Shown here piece by piece: positions 27,093-35,053 of a stretch of 64,000 nucleotides of DNA; the stretch's first letter is position 1; each line of letters begins with the position of its first letter. This DNA comes from Streptoalloteichus hindustanus (lineage in GTDB: Bacteria; Actinomycetota; Actinomycetes; Mycobacteriales; Pseudonocardiaceae). Below the pieces are notes generated by a model. That model saw only the letters and a list, made by a program, of their open reading frames with translations, searched no databases and was not told the DNA's origin. Location: contig NZ_FQVN01000002.1 in the NCBI RefSeq assembly GCF_900129375.1, positions 372,001 through 436,000 of the forward strand, given 5' to 3'. Both the position numbers and the translations under genes were made by a program.

Positions 27093-28889
27093 ATGCAGCA
27101 CGACCGTCCCGGCAGCCGACCCGAAGAGGGCGGCGAGCTGAACACAGGTGCCAGCGCCGCTGAGTTGACCGCGCAGATCCGTTTCCTGGAAGACGAGGTG
27201 GCGCTGCTGCGCCGCAAGCTCACCGAGTCCCCACGGCACGTCCGCCTGTTGGAGCAGCGGCTGGCCGAGGCGTCCAACCGGGTCAGTCAGCTCACGGAGC
27301 GTAACGCCAAACTGGTCGAGACGTTGAAGGACGCGCGGAGCCAGTTGATGGCTCTGCGTGAGGAGGTCGACCGCCTCGCCCAGCCGCCGAGTGGTTACGG
27401 CGTGTTCCTGGCCACGCACGAGGACGGCAGCGTCGACGTGTTCACCGCCGGTCGGCGGATGCGCGTCGCGGTGTCGCCCGCGGTGGACAACGAGTCGATG
27501 CGCCTGGGGCAGACGGTGCGGCTCAACGAGGCGTTGACGGTCGTGGAGGCCGGCTCCTTCGAGCGGACCGGCGAGGTCTGCACCCTGCGCGAGCTGCTCG
27601 CCGAGAGCGGCGAGGACGCCGCCAGCCGGGCGCTGGTGGTGGGCCACGCCGACGAGGAGCGCGTGGTCCTGCTGGCGCACTCCCTGCTCACCTCCCCGCT
27701 CAAGCCCGGTGACTCCCTGCTGGTCGACACCAAGGCCGGCTACGCGTACGAGCGGGTGCCCAAGGCCGAGGTCGAGGACCTCGTGCTGGAGGAGGTCCCG
27801 GACGTCGACTACGTCGACATCGGCGGCCTCTCCCGGCAGATCGAGCAGATCAGGGACGCCGTCGAGCTGCCGTTCCTGCACGCGGAGCTGTTCCGCGAGT
27901 ACCAGCTGCGCCCGCCCAAGGGCGTGCTGCTGTACGGCCCGCCCGGCTGCGGCAAGACGCTCATCGCGAAGGCGGTGGCGAACTCGCTGGCGAAGCAGGT
28001 GGCCGCCGCCCGGGGGGACGACGACGGCCAGGCCAAGTCGTACTTCCTCAACATCAAGGGCCCCGAGCTGCTGAACAAGTTCGTCGGCGAGACCGAGCGG
28101 CACATCCGGCTGATCTTCCAGCGGGCCAGGGAGAAGGCCTCCGAGGGCACCCCGGTGATCGTGTTCTTCGACGAGATGGACTCGATCTTCCGCACCCGGG
28201 GCAGCGGGGTCTCCTCCGACGTCGAGACGACGATCGTGCCCCAGCTCCTCAGCGAGATCGACGGCGTGGAGGGGCTGGAGAACGTCATCGTCATCGGCGC
28301 CTCCAACCGCGAGGACATGATCGACCCGGCGATCCTGCGGCCGGGCCGGCTCGACGTGAAGATCAAGATCGAGCGGCCGGACGCCGAGGCGGCCAAGGAC
28401 ATCTTCTCCAAGTACCTGACCACCGACCTGCCGATCCACGCCGACGACCTCGCGGAGTTCGGCGGCGACAAGCAGGCGTGCGTCGAGGCGATGATCCAGC
28501 ACACGGTCGAACGGATGTACGCCGAGACCGAGGAGAACCGGTTCCTGGAGGTCACCTACGCCAACGGGGACAAGGAGGTCCTGTACTTCCGGGACTTCAA
28601 CTCCGGCGCGATGATCCAGAACATCGTCGACCGCGCGAAGAAGGCGGCGATCAAGTCGGTGCTGGAGACCCGCCAGCCGGGTCTGCGGGTGCAGCACCTG
28701 CTCGACGCGATCGTCGACGAGTTCGCCGAGAACGAGGACCTGCCCAACACCACCAACCCGGACGACTGGGCGCGGATCTCGGGCAAGAAGGGCGAGCGCA
28801 TCGTCTACATCCGCACCCTGGTCACCGGCAAGAACCAGGAGGCGGGACGGGCGATCGACACCGCCACCAACACCGGTCAGTACCTGTAG
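27093..28889 (+). CDS. arc: Proteasome-associated AAA+ ATPase (ARC/Mpa)
   Basis: 598 residues forming the hexameric ring that binds pupylated substrates, unfolds them and feeds the 20S core. Domains: N-terminal coiled coil that captures Pup (about 20-95), tandem OB folds (about 98-240), AAA+ domain with Walker A GPPGCGKT (282-289) and Walker B FFDEMD (Asp360-Glu361), the arginine-finger region ILRPGRLD, and a C-terminus ending GQYL that docks into the 20S alpha ring. GGAGGAGGG precedes ATG 27093. The promoter matches a PafBC-type motif. Unlike in Mycobacterium, nearly 9 kb of accessory genes separate it from dop. Confidence 0.97.
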   Translation: MQHDRPGSRPEEGGELNTGASAAELTAQIRFLEDEVALLRRKLTESPRHVRLLEQRLAEASNRVSQLTERNAKLVETLKDARSQLMALREEVDRLAQPPSGYGVFLATHEDGSVDVFTAGRRMRVAVSPAVDNESMRLGQTVRLNEALTVVEAGSFERTGEVCTLRELLAESGEDAASRALVVGHADEERVVLLAHSLLTSPLKPGDSLLVDTKAGYAYERVPKAEVEDLVLEEVPDVDYVDIGGLSRQIEQIRDAVELPFLHAELFREYQLRPPKGVLLYGPPGCGKTLIAKAVANSLAKQVAAARGDDDGQAKSYFLNIKGPELLNKFVGETERHIRLIFQRAREKASEGTPVIVFFDEMDSIFRTRGSGVSSDVETTIVPQLLSEIDGVEGLENVIVIGASNREDMIDPAILRPGRLDVKIKIERPDAEAAKDIFSKYLTTDLPIHADDLAEFGGDKQACVEAMIQHTVERMYAETEENRFLEVTYANGDKEVLYFRDFNSGAMIQNIVDRAKKAAIKSVLETRQPGLRVQHLLDAIVDEFAENEDLPNTTNPDDWARISGKKGERIVYIRTLVTGKNQEAGRAIDTATNTGQYL

Positions 28890-28904
28890 GCCGGACGGAC
28901 ACCC

Positions 28905-28940
28905 CGGCGACCCCCGCCCCCTCCCGGGCGGGGGTCGCCG
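28905..28940 (+). terminator. arc terminator
   Basis: Perfect 14-bp stem CGGCGACCCCCGCC (28905-28918) with its complement (28927-28940), starting 16 bases after the arc stop. Outer GGACAC/GTGTCC bases extend it. Confidence 0.85.
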
Positions 28941-29091
28941 CGTGTCCGGGGGACGAACCGACGCCATGCGATCACCTCCAGGTGGCGCTTCGGCGGGGCT
29001 TCGGTGGGGCTTCGCACGGGTGGGGGACGCGCGGTCGAGGCTGATCGTTACCCTGCCGACGGTGGGCGTGCCGTGGTCGGAGGTGTTCTGC

Positions 29092-29808
29092 TTGCGCGGG
29101 CGAGGGCTTCTGCTGGTGTTGGGCGTGGTGCTGGTGGGCGGGTGCTCCGGGCGGCCCAACGACCTCTCCGACGGCAGCTACTACGCCGACGCGCGACCGG
29201 CGGCACAGGGTTCGTCGGTCGCCGGGCCGCCGGCCTCAGCCAGCGGCCAGCCCGGTCAGTCGGGCCAGCCCTCCGCCAGGCCGGCCACCGGGTCCTCGGC
29301 GACGTCCTCTTCGGCGCCGACGGCCTCCGCCCAGCAGGACGGGCAGCGGGTCGGTCGCGCGTTGCTGACCGAGGCGGTGCTCGGCCCGGAGGGCTTCAAG
29401 GCGGTCACCCCGGCGAGGGCAGGCGACCCGCGCGCGTTGCCGGCGTGCGTGACGGACGTGGACCTTCGCCGCGAGCTGCGGTCGGGCCGGCAGGCGGACT
29501 GGCAGGGCGTGCGCACCGCCGTGCCGCTCACGCAGTTCGTCGGCGTCAGCGACAAGGGGTCAGCCGCCGACCTGGTGCGGCGCGCGAAGCGGGTGAACGG
29601 GTGCGCGACCGAGGTGCCGTTGGCGTCCGTCGCCGGCGCCGATGCCCAGCTGGCGTGGTGCGAGAAGACCCGGCCGGCCTGCCGCGTGCTGCTGGCCAAG
29701 GGCGACCTGCTCGCCGACCTGGAGGTCGTCGCCAACAGCGAGGCCCGGTCGCGCGACCTGCTCACCCAGCTGGCCCCCAAGGCCGCGGAGGGTCTGGCCG
29801 CGCGCTGA
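29092..29808 (+). CDS. Putative lipoprotein, Ser/Pro linker plus small C-terminal domain
   Basis: 238 residues. The signal peptide MRGRGLLLVLGVVLVGGC ends in the lipobox VGGC, so Cys18 would be lipidated and the protein anchored outside the membrane. A Ser/Ala/Gly/Gln-rich linker (about 40-85) precedes a folded domain (about 90-238) with Cys in LPACVTDVDL, VNGCATEV, AWCEKTRPACRVLL. No family is recognised. TTG 29092 is chosen because GGAGG lies 8 bases upstream and it places the signal sequence correctly; a TACCCT -10 at 29049-29054 fits a short leader. In Mycobacterium a lipoprotein gene (lppK) also neighbours mpa; similarity is only positional. Confidence 0.72.
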   Translation: MRGRGLLLVLGVVLVGGCSGRPNDLSDGSYYADARPAAQGSSVAGPPASASGQPGQSGQPSARPATGSSATSSSAPTASAQQDGQRVGRALLTEAVLGPEGFKAVTPARAGDPRALPACVTDVDLRRELRSGRQADWQGVRTAVPLTQFVGVSDKGSAADLVRRAKRVNGCATEVPLASVAGADAQLAWCEKTRPACRVLLAKGDLLADLEVVANSEARSRDLLTQLAPKAAEGLAAR

Positions 29809-29962
29809 CGAGCGGGGCCTTCCCGGCGCGCCGGCCGGTGCCCGGTGAGTTCCACCTGACCATCTGGTCGCTCGTTCCCACCATCGCGGGCCTCCCGGTG
29901 ACGTGTGGGTCGTCGAGGCGGACAGAACCAGGAAACACGCTCGGCGAGTTTTCTGCCCTGGG

Positions 29963-30127
29963 TTGTCCACAGGCCCCGGAAGTTGTCCACAACAACCCGA
30001 TTGTCGGGTGACATTTCGTTGCCCTGATCGGGTTTCTATCCACAGGCCACTTTTTTCCGCGGGCGTCGGGGTGCGGGGCGTCGATAGGCTGGAAGCGGGG
30101 TCGCCCCCCAGGGCGGGTGGGGGCTGT
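29963..30127 (+). repeat. Dispersed element, copy B (three DnaA-type boxes, -10, hairpin core)
   Basis: TTGTCCACA at 29963-29971 and 29983-29991, plus the variant CTATCCACA at 30036-30044. TAGGCT lies at 30085-30090, 41 bp from the end of the third box to its first base, the same distance as in copy A. The 44-bp core is 30084-30127. This copy lies 58 bp upstream of the vapB-like gene, in the same direction. The rest of the 377-bp gap (29809-30185) holds no gene. Confidence 0.85.
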
Positions 30128-30185
30128 CCAGCGAGGTGTCCTCTGACCAGAGGTGGGGACCCCTCTCCTGGTCGTCTCTAACGAG

Positions 30186-30467
30186 ATGGATCAGGTCGGG
30201 GTTCGAGAACTCAACCAGGCCACCAGCAAGGTGCTCGGACGGGTTCGCGAGGGACACCCGGTGACCGTGACCGAGCGGGGCGTTCCTGTGGCGCACCTGA
30301 TTCCCGTGCAGGCAGCCACCTCCTTGCTCGGCCAGCTGGTCGCCACGGGCCGGGCCGTACCGCCACGGACGCCACGCGGTCCGATTCCGCTTCCGCCACG
30401 GCTGGGTTCCCCCGACGTCAACGTCGCGGCCGAGCTGGCTGAGGCGCGGGAGGACGAACGCTGGTGA
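30186..30467 (+). CDS. Type II antitoxin, Phd/YefM family
   Basis: 93 residues. The N-terminal half is a Phd/YefM DNA-binding fold: VGVRELNQATSKVLGRVREG followed by PVTVTERGVPVAHLIPV. The C-terminal half (RLGSPDVNVAAELAEAREDERW) is the toxin-wrapping tail. It should neutralise the PIN toxin encoded next and repress its own promoter. ATG 30186 is preferred, with no strong ribosome site, and an upstream GTG at 30153 is possible. Third codon positions are less GC-rich than in neighbours, a hint of later acquisition. Copy B of the dispersed element ends 58 bp upstream and could supply its promoter. Confidence 0.88.
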   Translation: MDQVGVRELNQATSKVLGRVREGHPVTVTERGVPVAHLIPVQAATSLLGQLVATGRAVPPRTPRGPIPLPPRLGSPDVNVAAELAEAREDERW

Positions 30468-30880
30468 TCTACCTGGATTCGTCAGCCATCGTGAAGCTCA
30501 TCCGGCAGGAGGAGCACAGCGGCAACCTCGTAACCTGGCTCAACGACTCCCGCCACGTGTCGTTGCCCCTGGTCTCCTCGGCCCTGGCCGAGATCGAGGT
30601 TCCCCGGGCGATTCGAAGGTGCGCGCCCGCAGCACTGCCCGGGGTCCCGGCGGCTTTGGCGCGGTTGTACTTGCTGGAGATCGACATTGTGACCCGGCAG
30701 ACCGCCGCCGCATATCCCCAGTCTTCGCTCCGCTCGTTGGACGTCATTCACCTGGCAACCGCGCAGACACTCGCTGGTCAACCTGGTGCGGATCTGACTG
30801 CGTTCGTCACGTACGACAAGCGGCTGGCTGACACTGCTCGATCCGTCCAGCTTCCGGTGGTTGAACCGGGGATTGGCTGA
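30464..30880 (+). CDS. vapC: PIN-domain toxin (VapC-like)
   Basis: 138 residues. The four acidic PIN residues are present: Asp5 (YLDSSAIVK), Glu43 (ALAEIEV), Asp93 (SLDVIHLATA) and Asp118 (TYDKRLAD). VapC toxins are Mg-dependent RNases that cut tRNA or rRNA. The GTG start overlaps the antitoxin stop by four bases (GTGA), typical of coupled toxin-antitoxin operons. The antitoxin is Phd-like rather than AbrB- or RHH-like, a common mix in actinobacteria. All catalytic residues are intact, so an active toxin is expected. Its RNA target cannot be predicted. Confidence 0.92.
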   Translation: MIYLDSSAIVKLIRQEEHSGNLVTWLNDSRHVSLPLVSSALAEIEVPRAIRRCAPAALPGVPAALARLYLLEIDIVTRQTAAAYPQSSLRSLDVIHLATAQTLAGQPGADLTAFVTYDKRLADTARSVQLPVVEPGIG

Positions 30881-30923
30881 GGCGCTTTTCCCGGCGGCCC
30901 CGTCGATGACCAGAGGCGCGCGG

Positions 30924-31442
30924 TCAGGCGTGGGACTGGCGGCGGTCCCACTCGGTGAACAGGGCGCGGCCGTCCGGGGTCCACGGCCAGGTCGGGTCGG
31001 ACAGTCGGGCGCGCAGTTCGTCCAACGGCAGCCAACCGCCCTCGGCGATCTCCTCCGGCTGGTGGACGACCGGTCCGTCCCAGCGGGCCTCGAACGTGAA
31101 CGCGTGGTACCGCACCGGCGGGTCCACGAAGGGGACCGTGAACATCGGGGTGAGCGGGACGCCGCGCACGCCCAGTTCCTCGGCCAGTTCGCGGCGCGCG
31201 CACTCCTCGGGCTGCTCGCCGGCGGCGAGGACGCCGCCGGCCCAGCAGTCGTACATCCCCGGGTAGACGTCTTTGTCGTCGGTGCGTCGGTGCACGTAGA
31301 CGCGCTGGCCGTCGGTCGAGCGCAGGAGCACCGACGCCGCGGCGTGCCAGTGGCCCTCGGCGCGCATCCGGGACCTGGGCAGTGCCCCGGTCGGGTGGCC
31401 CTCGGCGTCGTAGATCGCGACCTGCTCCTCAGCGGTGCTCAC
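30924..31442 (-). CDS. Nudix hydrolase
   Basis: 172 residues with a complete Nudix box, GGVLAAGEQPEECARRELAEELG, which supplies the Mg ligands for cutting a diphosphate linkage. The N-terminus (VAIYDAEGHPTGALPRSRMRAEGHWHAAASVLL) and VYVHRRTDDKDVYPGMYDCWAGG resemble the IDI-like / YfcD group, so an isopentenyl-diphosphate-isomerase-like ancestry is possible but the substrate is unknown. GTG start at 31442. It is divergent from the ABC ATPase gene, with an inverted repeat at 31482-31502 between them, and convergent with vapC. Confidence 0.9.
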   Translation of the reverse strand: MSTAEEQVAIYDAEGHPTGALPRSRMRAEGHWHAAASVLLRSTDGQRVYVHRRTDDKDVYPGMYDCWAGGVLAAGEQPEECARRELAEELGVRGVPLTPMFTVPFVDPPVRYHAFTFEARWDGPVVHQPEEIAEGGWLPLDELRARLSDPTWPWTPDGRALFTEWDRRQSHA

Positions 31443-31481
31443 TCCGCCGATCGTCGCACGAGCGGGCGTTCCTGCTACTCG

Positions 31482-31508
31482 GGGCTGATCCCCGATCAGC
31501 CCTAAGGT
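31482..31508 (+). promoter_or_regulatory. Perfect 9-bp inverted repeat abutting a -10 (TAAGGT)
   Basis: GGGCTGATC (31482-31490), CCC, GATCAGCCC (31494-31502), immediately followed by TAAGGT (31503-31508). It sits between the divergent Nudix and ABC ATPase genes, where a regulator bound to the repeat would block the ABC promoter. A rho-independent hairpin is the alternative reading. Confidence 0.5.
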
Positions 31509-31601
31509 GGATCACTGGTCGAGACCACCGGCGGACGCCCACCCGGGTGGGTGCTGCCTAGGGTCGCTGCCAAGAGACGTGTGGGATCGGGGAGGTTGGG
31601 G

Positions 31602-32381
31602 TTGGCCACCGAGCAGGGTCTGGACGCCGAGCGCCGGGCGGGCGGGGCGCACAGCGCGCGGGTCGCGGCGCGGACGATCGGGTTGGAGAAGGTCTACGGG
31701 CGGGGTGAGGCCGCCGTCCGCGCGCTGGCCGGGGTCACGCTGGACATCCACGCCGGCCGGTTCACCGCGATCATGGGCCCGTCCGGCTCCGGCAAGTCGA
31801 CCCTGATGCACTGCCTCGCCGGGCTGGACTCGGCCACCGCCGGGCGGGTCCTGCTGGGCGACACCGACCTGACCGCGATGGGCGACCGCCAGCTCACCAC
31901 GGTGCGGCGCGACCGGATCGGCTTCGTCTTCCAGGCGTTCAACCTGCTGCCGCAGCTCACCGCCCAGGAGAACATCCTGCTGCCGCTGGAGCTGGCCGGC
32001 CGGCGCCCCGACCAGTCGTGGCTGGACCAGGTCGTCGACGTGCTCGGCCTGCGCCAGCGGCTGCGGCACCGGCCGTCGGAGCTGTCCGGCGGTCAGCAGC
32101 AGCGGGTCGCCGTCGCCCGCGCGCTGGTCACCCGGCCGGACGTGGTGTTCGCCGACGAGCCCACCGGCAACCTCGACTCCCGGTCCGGCAACGAGCTGCT
32201 CGGGTTCCTGCGCCGGTCGGTGCACGACTACGGCCAGACGATCGTGATGGTCACCCACGACCCGGTCGCGGCCTCCTACGCCGACCGGGTCGTGCTGCTC
32301 GCCGACGGCGCGTTGGCGGGCGACATCTACCGCCCGACGCCCGACACGGTGCTGGACGCGCTGCGGCGCCTGGGAGTGTGA
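31602..32381 (+). CDS. ABC transporter ATPase, MacB/LolD type
   Basis: 259 residues. Walker A GPSGSGKST, Q-loop FQAFNLLPQLTAQENILLPLEL, signature LSGGQQQR, Walker B VVFADEPTGNLDS and H-loop MVTHDP identify the MacB/LolD/FtsE class, whose members power FtsX-type permeases in lipid, peptide or envelope-stress functions rather than classic import. TTG 31602 is chosen because GGGGAGG lies about 7 bases upstream. Only 4 bases separate it from the first FtsX permease, so they are one operon. A second permease gene follows that one; this single ATPase may serve both. Confidence 0.93.
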   Translation: MATEQGLDAERRAGGAHSARVAARTIGLEKVYGRGEAAVRALAGVTLDIHAGRFTAIMGPSGSGKSTLMHCLAGLDSATAGRVLLGDTDLTAMGDRQLTTVRRDRIGFVFQAFNLLPQLTAQENILLPLELAGRRPDQSWLDQVVDVLGLRQRLRHRPSELSGGQQQRVAVARALVTRPDVVFADEPTGNLDSRSGNELLGFLRRSVHDYGQTIVMVTHDPVAASYADRVVLLADGALAGDIYRPTPDTVLDALRRLGV

Positions 32382-32385
32382 TCTT

Positions 32386-34929
32386 GTGGCGCTCTTGCGC
32401 ACAGTGCTGGCCGAGGTGCGGCAACGGCCGGCACGCCTGCTGCTGACCGGGCTGGCGGTCGTCGTCGCCACGGTCTTCGCGGCCGGCTCGTTGATCTTCA
32501 CCTCGACCCTGCGCTCCGCGTTGGCCGAGGGGCTCACCTCGTTCCCGCCGGGCGCGGCCACCGTCGTCGAGCCGTCCCGGGGCACGGCTCCCGGCGAGTA
32601 CGGCGTGCCCGCCGCGGCGCTCGACACCGTCGCCCGGGTGGACGGCGTGGCCGAGGTCGTCGGCGTCGCCAGCGGCTCGGTGGTGCTGAGCCGGCCGGGG
32701 GGCACCGCGGAGAGCGGCTACTGGCGGTTGGTCAGCGACCCGTTCTCCGGAGCGCTGACCAACCACCAGGTCCTGTCCGGAGCCGCGCCCCGGCAGCGGG
32801 ACCAGGTCGCCGTCACCCGGGAGGTGGCGGACCGGACCGGGCTGGGAGTCGGGAGCCGGGTCCTGCTGCGGGCCGCTGAGACGCGGAAGGGTCAGACCCC
32901 GCCGAAACCCCGGGAACTCACGGTCATCGGCGTCGTCCGGGCTCCGTTCCAGCAGGGCGGGAACTCCCTGGTCGCCACCCCGGACACCGCCCGCGAACTG
33001 CTCGGCGGCCCCTGGACGACGCTGCTGGTCTCGGCTGGCCAGGGGGTCGACGCCGACGCGCTGACCGCCAGGGTGCGGGCGGCCCTCGGCGACTCCGCCC
33101 AGGCCGACAGCGCCCCCGCGTTGCGGGAGAGGGAGCTGAGGGAGCGCGTCCGGGGTGTCGGCGCGCTGTTCGCCGTGTTGTCGGTGTTCACCGGGCTGGC
33201 GATGGTGGCCGCCGCGCTCGTCGTGACCTCCACCTTCCGGATCGTCGTCGCCCAGCGCCGCCGCACCACGGCCCTGCTGCGGTGCGTCGGCGCCAGCCGG
33301 AGCCAGGTCGTGCGGTCGCTGCTGGCCGAGGCCGCGCTGTCCGGCCTGGTCGCCGGGCTGCTCGGCGCTGGGTTGGCGGTGTTGCTCGGGTACGGCGTGC
33401 TGGGCGTCGTCCGCGGCGTGGCCGACCAGCCCCTGCCCGAGCTCCAGGTCCCCGTCGGCGGCCTGGCCGTGTGCGTGGGCCTCGCCGTCCTGGTGACGGT
33501 GGTGGCGGCCGTGGCGCCGTCGGTCACCGGCTCGCGGGTGCCGCCGGTCGCGGCGCTCGGCGCGGCCAGGACCACCGACGCCGGCGGTGGCTCGTCCGCC
33601 CTGCGGTGGGTGCTCGCCGCGGTGCTCGCCCTCGCCTCGGGGGCGTTGGCCGCGTACGCCGTTCTCGTCCTCGACGGCGCGAGGCTGGGGCTGGCCGTCG
33701 TCGTGCTGGCCGGACTGCTGGCCTTCGGCGCGCTGCTCGCGGCCGGCCCCATGGTGTTGTCCCTGCTCGCCAGGGCGCTGGCCCGTCCCGTCCGCCGGCT
33801 CGGCGGGGTGCCGGGGCGGCTCGCGATCGGCAACGCGTTGCGCGTGCCCAAGCGCACCGCGGCCACCACGGCCGTGCTGACCCTCGGCGTCACGCTCGTG
33901 TCGGCCGTGCTGGTGGGGATGAGCTCCCTGCAGGCCAGCGGCGAGGCGCGGGTGGCCGGACGGCTCCCCGCCCAGCTGCTGGTCACCCAGGCCGGTTTCG
34001 TCCAGGGCGGTGAAGGCGGCGTTCCCCGGGAACTGGAGCGGAAGCTGGCCGACCTGCCGGAGACCGGGCCGGTCGCGGCGGTGGTCGACGCCCCGGCCGA
34101 CGTCGAGGGGGAGGAGGGCATGGGCGTGACCGGGGTTGACACCGCCCGGTTCCCTGCCCTGGCCGACGGCGTCGTGCTGGAGGGCTCGGTCCGTGATCTG
34201 GGGCCCGGCCGGGCCGGCCTGTACCGCGGCATCGCCGAGACGCTGGGCAAGCACGTCGGCGACCGGCTCACCGTGCGCGGCCGGGGAGGAGTCGTCACCC
34301 TGACCGTCGGGGCGGTCTACCGCAACGCCACCGGGCTGGGCATGGTCAGCGTGCACCCCGACGACCTGGCCAGGATCGCACCCGGCGCGCCGGTCAGGAC
34401 CGTGCTCGTCGACCCGGCCCCCGGCACCGACCTCAACACGCTGCGCAGGGCCGTCGAGACCGCGCTGGCCGGCAACAGCGACCTCATGGTCGAGGTCCCC
34501 GGCGAGGAGCGCGCCGAGTGGGAGCGGACCCTGCGGACGATGGCCCTGGTCGCGCTCGGCCTGGTCGGCATGACCGTGCTGGTGGCCGTGGTCGGGGTCG
34601 GGGTCACGCTCTCCCTGTCGGTGGTCGAGCGCACCCAGGAGTCCGGGCTGCTCCGGGCGCTGGGGCTGCACCGGGGCGGGTTGCGCGGCGCGCTGGCCTG
34701 GGAGGCCGCCGTCTTCGGCACGTGCGCCGCCGCGCTCGGTCTCGGCTTCGGCGTGCTGTTCGGCGTGCTCGGGGTGCGCGCGCTCCACGAGTTCGAAGTG
34801 ATCAGAATCCCGTACCTCCAGCTCGTCACCGTCGCGGCGGGGCTGGTGTTCCTGGCGCTGGTGGCCGCGGTCGGCCCGGCGCGCCGCGCGGCGAAGGCGA
34901 GTCCGCTGGAGGCGTTGACCGCCGACTGA
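32386..34929 (+). CDS. FtsX-type ABC permease with duplicated FtsX domains
   Basis: 847 residues. An N-terminal membrane helix (about 17-38) is followed by an extracellular MacB-like domain (about 45-245), then an FtsX helix trio (about 255-385) containing TTALLRCVGASRSQVVRSLLAEAA. A middle pair of helices (about 405-450), a second periplasmic-type domain (about 485-700) and a final FtsX trio (about 710-840, QESGLLRALGLHRGGLRGALAWEAA) follow. It pairs with the upstream ATPase, likely as a mechanotransmission machine at the cell surface. GTG 32386 lies 4 bases after the ATPase stop. The cargo is unknown; family members include antimicrobial-peptide resistance pumps. Confidence 0.9.
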   Translation: MALLRTVLAEVRQRPARLLLTGLAVVVATVFAAGSLIFTSTLRSALAEGLTSFPPGAATVVEPSRGTAPGEYGVPAAALDTVARVDGVAEVVGVASGSVVLSRPGGTAESGYWRLVSDPFSGALTNHQVLSGAAPRQRDQVAVTREVADRTGLGVGSRVLLRAAETRKGQTPPKPRELTVIGVVRAPFQQGGNSLVATPDTARELLGGPWTTLLVSAGQGVDADALTARVRAALGDSAQADSAPALRERELRERVRGVGALFAVLSVFTGLAMVAAALVVTSTFRIVVAQRRRTTALLRCVGASRSQVVRSLLAEAALSGLVAGLLGAGLAVLLGYGVLGVVRGVADQPLPELQVPVGGLAVCVGLAVLVTVVAAVAPSVTGSRVPPVAALGAARTTDAGGGSSALRWVLAAVLALASGALAAYAVLVLDGARLGLAVVVLAGLLAFGALLAAGPMVLSLLARALARPVRRLGGVPGRLAIGNALRVPKRTAATTAVLTLGVTLVSAVLVGMSSLQASGEARVAGRLPAQLLVTQAGFVQGGEGGVPRELERKLADLPETGPVAAVVDAPADVEGEEGMGVTGVDTARFPALADGVVLEGSVRDLGPGRAGLYRGIAETLGKHVGDRLTVRGRGGVVTLTVGAVYRNATGLGMVSVHPDDLARIAPGAPVRTVLVDPAPGTDLNTLRRAVETALAGNSDLMVEVPGEERAEWERTLRTMALVALGLVGMTVLVAVVGVGVTLSLSVVERTQESGLLRALGLHRGGLRGALAWEAAVFGTCAAALGLGFGVLFGVLGVRALHEFEVIRIPYLQLVTVAAGLVFLALVAAVGPARRAAKASPLEALTAD

Positions 34930-35053
34930 CCCGCGCGCGAGCCCGCTTCAGCGGGTGAACAGCCGGCCGTGCTCGCGGTCGGCGGCTCGAACGTGCCCCG
35001 ACACCCCCTCGTCGGTGGGCAACCGTGAAACACGATCTAAGGACGAACAACCA

